This document shows positions 12,774 to 13,171 of a stretch of 13,171 nucleotides of DNA, piece by piece. The stretch spans positions 1 to 13,171 of the forward strand of contig JAQWRO010000093.1 in assembly GCA_029243665.1 (NCBI GenBank), read 5' to 3'. The notes beneath the pieces are model-generated. The model had not been told where the DNA came from. It saw nothing but the letters and a program-made list of their open reading frames with translations, and did not search any database. Every line of letters starts with the position of its first letter. Within the stretch, counting starts at the first letter, position 1. Position numbers and translations under genes: made by a program. Source of the DNA: Gammaproteobacteria bacterium (lineage in GTDB: Bacteria; Pseudomonadota; Gammaproteobacteria; Comchoanobacterales; Comchoanobacteraceae).

Positions 12774-13171
12774 TAGATTCAACGCCTCACATTGTTTGAG
12801 TATGTTTTCACTCATTGTGGATTTGCTGAGTGCATGCATGAATTGTTGATGCAGGGTTTTGCTAAGTTTAGCAAGGTGTTGTTTGCTCCATGCTTCAATA
12901 CTTAATGCTGTGTCGTAATCAAGATTGATTAGACCGTGTCTTCCAACATGTGAAATCTGATGCATTGACATTTTTAATAGTAGGTCATCCTTAAACAAAA
13001 CAGGTATACTTTTGGATTTATTAGTAATGATGTCTAACAATTGTGCCATCAGTTCTATCGTTGTTTTTAGTGAATCAGCATTTGACGTATCTAAGAATCG
13101 TATTTCAATAATTTTGTGACCATTGATTTTTTTTGGTCTTAATAAATGTTGAACTGGATTGGTAAAAGCAT
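12753..13171 (-). CDS. GCS2/YbdK-like carboxylate-amine (glutamate-cysteine) ligase, C-terminal part
   Basis: The frame stays open through the right edge, so the ATG at 13049 is internal and about 138 C-terminal residues are visible. The first visible part contains RPKKINGHKIIEIRFLDT, matching the pattern RP...tvEvRvmDt seen before the end of GCS2/YbdK-type ATP-dependent carboxylate-amine ligases. It is followed by a helix (LKTTIELMAQLLDII), and then HQISHVGRHGLIN, corresponding to the family's fnrfqAcRyGLeG segment. The C-terminal tail is helical (WSKQHLAKLSKTLHQQFM). This family makes gamma-glutamyl-cysteine or related amide bonds. The assignment rests on two motifs in a fragment, and a more remote glutamine-synthetase-fold ligase cannot be excluded. 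It is followed at 37 bases by etfB, which appears to have its own promoter. Confidence 0.5.
   Translation of the reverse strand, partial: AFTNPVQHLLRPKKINGHKIIEIRFLDTSNADSLKTTIELMAQLLDIITNKSKSIPVLFKDDLLLKMSMHQISHVGRHGLINLDYDTALSIEAWSKQHLAKLSKTLHQQFMHALSKSTMSENILKQCEALNLVTYNHN

Noticed and set aside
1..13171. CRISPR arrays, insertion sequences, rRNA genes and standard tRNA genes
   Set aside because: No regularly spaced repeats, transposase motifs or rRNA-like sequence were seen, and no tRNA-like arms apart from those of tmRNA.

Overview
The window looks like chromosome from a low-GC gammaproteobacterium, probably one that lives in or with eukaryotic cells. The housekeeping genes (leuS, a Blc-type lipocalin, ssrA, etfBA, a TerC-family gene) have gammaproteobacterial layouts. 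Between them sit unrecognised, helix-rich or ankyrin-containing proteins of the kind that Legionellales and Francisella-like lineages use as host-directed effectors. The lineage is inferred from gene content only.

Layout. Bases 2-1524 (+) hold the 3' part of leuS, overlapping by ATGA with an outer-membrane lipocalin lipoprotein gene. Bases 1576-2438 (-) hold three tiny genes for exported or membrane-anchored proteins of 73, 85 and 57 aa; the 57-aa gene has an extended -10 promoter. Bases 2540-4933 (-) encode a 797-aa ankyrin-repeat protein with an internal duplication, an F-box-like segment near the C-terminus and a basic tail. Bases 4934-5619 are gene-poor. They contain a small signal-peptide gene (5100-5212) that is frameshifted at a T7 run, and then a near-consensus promoter. 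Bases 5620-5989 are tmRNA (ssrA), with the tag ANKKASNDAFINKTAIAA and a 3' end reading CAA where CCA is expected. Bases 6132-7795 (-) carry two translationally coupled genes whose products share a module. Bases 8062-9636 (+) carry two more genes whose products are diverged relatives of each other and look like helical solenoids. Bases 9710-10303 (+) encode a secreted protein with an allene-oxide-cyclase/dirigent-like motif. Bases 10315-12715 (-) form the run etfB-etfA-terC. The right edge (12753-13171, -) is the 3' part of a gene resembling the GCS2/YbdK carboxylate-amine ligases.

How the parts fit. The conserved blocks are ordinary: leucine tRNA charging, ribosome rescue, electron transfer from acyl-CoA dehydrogenases, and a TerC membrane protein. 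The accessory block around ssrA (about 1.5-10.3 kb) is the unusual part. It holds two pairs of related unknown genes on opposite strands, a large ankyrin/F-box-like protein, two proteins with nuclear-localisation-like basic tails, and several small exported proteins. A host-interaction role is an inference from domain architecture and is not shown by the sequence.
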